Shown here: positions 6,797 to 8,895 of the stretch, piece after piece
How the letters are laid out: each line of letters starts with the position of its first letter
How positions within the stretch are numbered: position 1 is the stretch's first letter
NCBI GenBank assembly: GCA_937895645.1
Contig: CALBKQ010000091.1
Span: 1-8,895, forward strand
Source: an uncultured Clostridia bacterium
Lineage (GTDB): Bacteria; Bacillota; Clostridia; Oscillospirales; Acutalibacteraceae
Length of the DNA: 8,895 bases
Direction of reading: 5' to 3'
Translations under genes and position numbers: made by a program
The notes under the pieces: generated by a model
Databases searched by the model: none
Told to the model about the DNA's origin: nothing
What the model saw: only the letters and a program-made list of their open reading frames with translations

Positions 6797-7921
6797 TTAT
6801 CTCCTAACACGATTTATTGTGTCAACTATTCCATTATACAATAAATCCATTTCGTTTTCTGTGGTAGTTTTTGACAAACTTATACGGATTGCACTGTCAA
6901 TACCTTTTGGCGAAACACCCATTGCAGTCAAAACATCACTTCGGTGTCCTTTAGCACAGGCTGACCCTGCAGAAACACAGATACCCATTGATGAAAGTGA
7001 GTTGAGCATTACCTGTGATGGTACACCTTCAACTGAAATATTAATTATATACGGAAGTGCATCTATTGGTGAGTTCACATAAACTTTATTGATTGTTGAA
7101 ATTTTTTCAACAAAATAATTTCTGACTTTTGTTACTTCGGCAAGATTCTTTTCAACATTGCCAATATCATTAACCGCTTCGCTGAATGCACAGATTGCAG
7201 GAATTGCCTCAGTTCCGGAAATAAGACCACTTTCTTGTCCGCCACCTGCAATACTTGGTAAAATGCGGATACTGTTATTCACATATAAAGCACCTGCACC
7301 TTTTATACCATGTATTTTATGGGCACTCATACTCATTAAATCAATTCCAAGTTTTTTCGGTTTTAATGTAATTTTACCGAATGCCTGAACAGCATCACAA
7401 TGAAAATATGCTTTAGATTTATTATCTTTTATAATGCCTTTTATTTTTCCGATATCCTGAATTGAACCAACTTCGTTATTAACTGCCATTATGCTTACAA
7501 GAATTGTGTTTTCATCAACTGCGTTAGAAAGTTCCTGAAGGCTGATTTTACCATTACTATCAGGTTTTAAGTAAACCACTTCAAAACCTTGTTCTGAAAG
7601 TATTTCAAAATGCTTTATTACGCTTGGATGTTCAAGTAATGTTGTAATTACTTTTTTACCCTCACGACGTTTTGCCTTTGCAGTACCTAAAATTGCAGTG
7701 TTGTTTGCAACTGTACCGCTTGGTGTAAAATATATTTCATTTTGTTGACAAGACAAAAAGTCAGACAAAGTGCGTCTTGCGCTGTCTAATTCTTTTTTTG
7801 CATTGAATCCACAAAAGTGAAGTGATGAGGGATTTCCAAAGTTTTCTGTCATCATTTCAAGTGCTTTTTTTACAGCTTTTTCGCAAGGTTTTGTAGTAGC
7901 ACTATTATCAAGATAAACCAT
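6797..7921 (-). CDS. Cysteine desulfurase (NifS/NifZ type), probable sulfur donor for ThiI
   Basis: PLP-dependent aminotransferase-fold enzyme converting L-cysteine to alanine plus an enzyme persulfide. Counting from the ATG at 7921 (374 residues, normal for the family): MVYLDNSATT start, EHPS with His98, NNEVGS about 148-153, HCDAVQ (174-179) for PLP, SAHK with the Schiff-base Lys202, and SAGSACAKG with the active-site Cys322. In the GGGQE..GL.SGTE segment the residues usually basic are Ser and Ile (GGGQESGLISGTEA, 226-239). An in-frame ATG at 7990 would add 23 residues, but it lies upstream of the -10 hexamer and within the -35 region, and only the 7921 start has a strong ribosome site (GGAGGAG) and the canonical N-terminus. 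First gene of the operon; the link with ThiI follows the Bacillus nifZ-thiI precedent and is inferred. A general Fe-S role as NifS/IscS remains possible, but no iscU is present in the window. Confidence 0.95.
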   Translation of the reverse strand: MVYLDNSATTKPCEKAVKKALEMMTENFGNPSSLHFCGFNAKKELDSARRTLSDFLSCQQNEIYFTPSGTVANNTAILGTAKAKRREGKKVITTLLEHPSVIKHFEILSEQGFEVVYLKPDSNGKISLQELSNAVDENTILVSIMAVNNEVGSIQDIGKIKGIIKDNKSKAYFHCDAVQAFGKITLKPKKLGIDLMSMSAHKIHGIKGAGALYVNNSIRILPSIAGGGQESGLISGTEAIPAICAFSEAVNDIGNVEKNLAEVTKVRNYFVEKISTINKVYVNSPIDALPYIINISVEGVPSQVMLNSLSSMGICVSAGSACAKGHRSDVLTAMGVSPKGIDSAIRISLSKTTTENEMDLLYNGIVDTINRVRR

Positions 7922-7928
7922 TACGATA

Positions 7929-7935
7929 CTCCTCC
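7929..7935 (-). promoter_or_regulatory. Ribosome binding site fixing the desulfurase start at 7921
   Basis: On the minus strand GGAGGAG, extended upstream by a run of G, sits seven bases before the ATG at 7921-7919. This is close to the ideal anti-16S match and spacing, and it supports the 374-residue protein over the 397-residue reading. Confidence 0.85.
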
Positions 7936-7961
7936 CCCATTTTGCATAATAAATCAAAATA

Positions 7962-7990
7962 ATTATACTACAAAATCTGCTGTTTGGCAA
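7962..7990 (-). promoter_or_regulatory. Sigma-A promoter of the seven-gene minus-strand operon
   Basis: Read on the minus strand, TTGCCA (7985-7990) and a perfect TATAAT (7962-7967) are separated by exactly 17 bases. Transcription should begin near 7955, giving an untranslated leader of about 35 bases, too short for a known riboswitch or T-box. I see no second equally good promoter within the operon, so this one probably drives everything down to galE, although internal promoters cannot be excluded. Confidence 0.82.
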
Positions 7991-8069
7991 ATAAAAAATG
8001 ACGATTTTTACAGTATATTTTTGAATTTTTTGTAAACAATAACCTCAAACCTACAAAGGAGTGTAAAAA

Positions 8070-8895
8070 ATGGGTAAAAGGGCAACTTTTTCGCGAAGTA
8101 AAATACGAATTATTCTCTATACAACTGCAATTATTCTGGTATTAGGAATATTCAGCATTGTGCAATCGGTAAAACTTGCAAAGTTTGAACGAGAAGTACT
8201 ATTAACCAACCAGTTAGCACTTGTTTCCCTTGACGAAAATCTTAACAATATTGGCACTAATCTTGAGAAAGTTATGTATTCAAGCACACCTACTATGATT
8301 TCAAAACTTGCATCAGAGTTATGGCGTGAATCTTCAGGTGCTAAAAACAATTTGCTGATGTTACCATCGAGCGATACACAACTTGCAAACACATACAAGT
8401 TTTTGTCACAAGTGGGCGAATTTGTAATGGCATTAGGACGCAAAAGTGCTAATGGTGAAAATTTAAGTGCAGAAGAACGTCGACAACTTGCAGAACTTTA
8501 TAAATATTGCAACTCGCTAAATGAGCAAGTTAACCAGATGTGTTATGAACTTGAAAATGGAACTTTTACTTTTGATGATTACGACTCTACCCTTTTAGAG
8601 AAAAGCAGTAATCTTGTAACTATAAACAGTAGTTTTGATGATGTTGAGCAATCACTTTCAGATTTACCATCTCTTATTTATGACGGTCCGTTTTCTGACC
8701 ATATTGAACAAGGTGAACCCTTATTATTAAAAGGATTAAAAGAAATATCACAAGATGATGCACTTAAAGTTGCTCAAAACGTATGTGAAAATGAAAAAAG
8801 CTCACTCGAATATTCATATGAAGAAAATGGTGATATACCCTGTTATGTTTTCAAAAGTGAAAACTGCACTACTGCCATTACAAAAAGTGGCGGAT
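8070..8895 (+). CDS. ypeB: Germination protein YpeB (partial, C-terminal part beyond right edge)
   Basis: In Bacillus, YpeB is a spore protein needed for the cortex-lytic enzyme SleB to be localised and stable, and hence for cortex breakdown in germination. I translated 275 full codons from the ATG at 8070; the frame is open to the window edge, and the full protein is usually about 450 residues. Seen here are a basic N-terminus, one membrane helix (about 12-32), a helical extracytoplasmic region, and the family hallmark LPSLIYDGPFSDH (199-211). A segment from EISQDDALKVAQNVC (about 225) looks like the first PepSY-like repeat. The ribosome site is AAAGGAG (8055-8061). In Bacillus the gene follows sleB; here it has no sleB upstream and is divergent from the desulfurase operon, so sleB, if present, must be downstream or elsewhere. 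Confidence 0.92.
   Translation, partial: MGKRATFSRSKIRIILYTTAIILVLGIFSIVQSVKLAKFEREVLLTNQLALVSLDENLNNIGTNLEKVMYSSTPTMISKLASELWRESSGAKNNLLMLPSSDTQLANTYKFLSQVGEFVMALGRKSANGENLSAEERRQLAELYKYCNSLNEQVNQMCYELENGTFTFDDYDSTLLEKSSNLVTINSSFDDVEQSLSDLPSLIYDGPFSDHIEQGEPLLLKGLKEISQDDALKVAQNVCENEKSSLEYSYEENGDIPCYVFKSENCTTAITKSGG

Larger units (their letters stand above)
7922..8069. other. Divergent intergenic region between the operon and ypeB
   Basis: This A+T-rich stretch of 148 bases holds the minus-strand sigma-A promoter and the ribosome sites of both divergent genes. On the plus strand, AAAGGAG (8055-8061) serves ypeB with eight bases to its ATG. No convincing hairpin, operator palindrome or small gene was found. 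A plus-strand promoter must lie here if ypeB starts its own transcript, but I could not assign it firmly. Confidence 0.7.

Noticed and set aside
7922..7955. Riboswitch or T-box leader ahead of the desulfurase gene
   Set aside because: The leader predicted from the promoter is only about 35 bases, mostly A+T plus the ribosome site, too short for any known class.
8013..8042. Possible sporulation-type promoter for ypeB (GTATA then CAATAA, 19 bases apart)
   Set aside because: The -35 part fits a sigma-F/G pattern, but the -10 part lacks the expected TA positions and the spacing is off; in such A+T-rich DNA this can be chance.
8117..8443. A 108-codon open frame on the minus strand inside ypeB
   Set aside because: It lies entirely opposite a well-supported ypeB frame and shows no family motif.
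1..8895. Mobile elements, CRISPR arrays, tRNA or rRNA genes
   Set aside because: No transposase or integrase frames, spaced direct repeats or RNA-gene signatures were seen; coding genes and one short promoter region account for the window.

Overview
The window looks like a chromosomal piece of a low-GC, spore-forming Firmicute of the class Clostridia, probably a gut Ruminococcaceae/Oscillospirales-type bacterium. The basis is strong AGGAGG-type ribosome sites, A+T-rich codon use, a YpeB germination protein, a SpoIID-family domain, class B sortases and a rhodanese-less ThiI. The lineage is inferred from family knowledge, not from a search.

Layout: seven tightly packed genes run leftward on the minus strand from a clear sigma-A promoter at 7962-7990. 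In order of transcription they are a cysteine desulfurase (NifZ/NifS type), thiI, a stand-alone CinA C-terminal (PncC-type) NMN amidase, two class B sortases, a large membrane protein ending in a SpoIID-like domain, and galE (cut by the left edge). Most junctions overlap by a few bases or leave 1-12 bases; only the 51-base gap before the SpoIID-like gene is longer. Divergently, on the plus strand, a ypeB-like gene starts at 8070 and is cut by the right edge. The only sizeable non-coding stretch is the 148-base divergent intergenic region (7922-8069).

How the genes fit together: the desulfurase and ThiI form a known pair for 4-thiouridine in tRNA, with the desulfurase supplying persulfide sulfur to a ThiI that has no rhodanese domain. 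PncC recycles NMN. The two sortases and the SpoIID-like protein form an envelope block, and galE supplies sugar nucleotides. No sortase substrate with a sorting signal is visible.

The most notable object is the 723-residue protein at 660-2831. Its cytoplasmic half reads as a decayed CinA: a MoCF-like region followed by a PncC-like region, with signature residues lost. It is joined by one membrane helix and a Thr/Ser/Glu-rich linker to an extracytoplasmic SpoIID-like domain. That domain keeps the likely catalytic glutamate but has lost other family motifs. An intact PncC lies three genes upstream in the same operon. The downstream sortase also carries an unusually long cytoplasmic N-terminus, and the two sortases share a conserved C-terminal tail.
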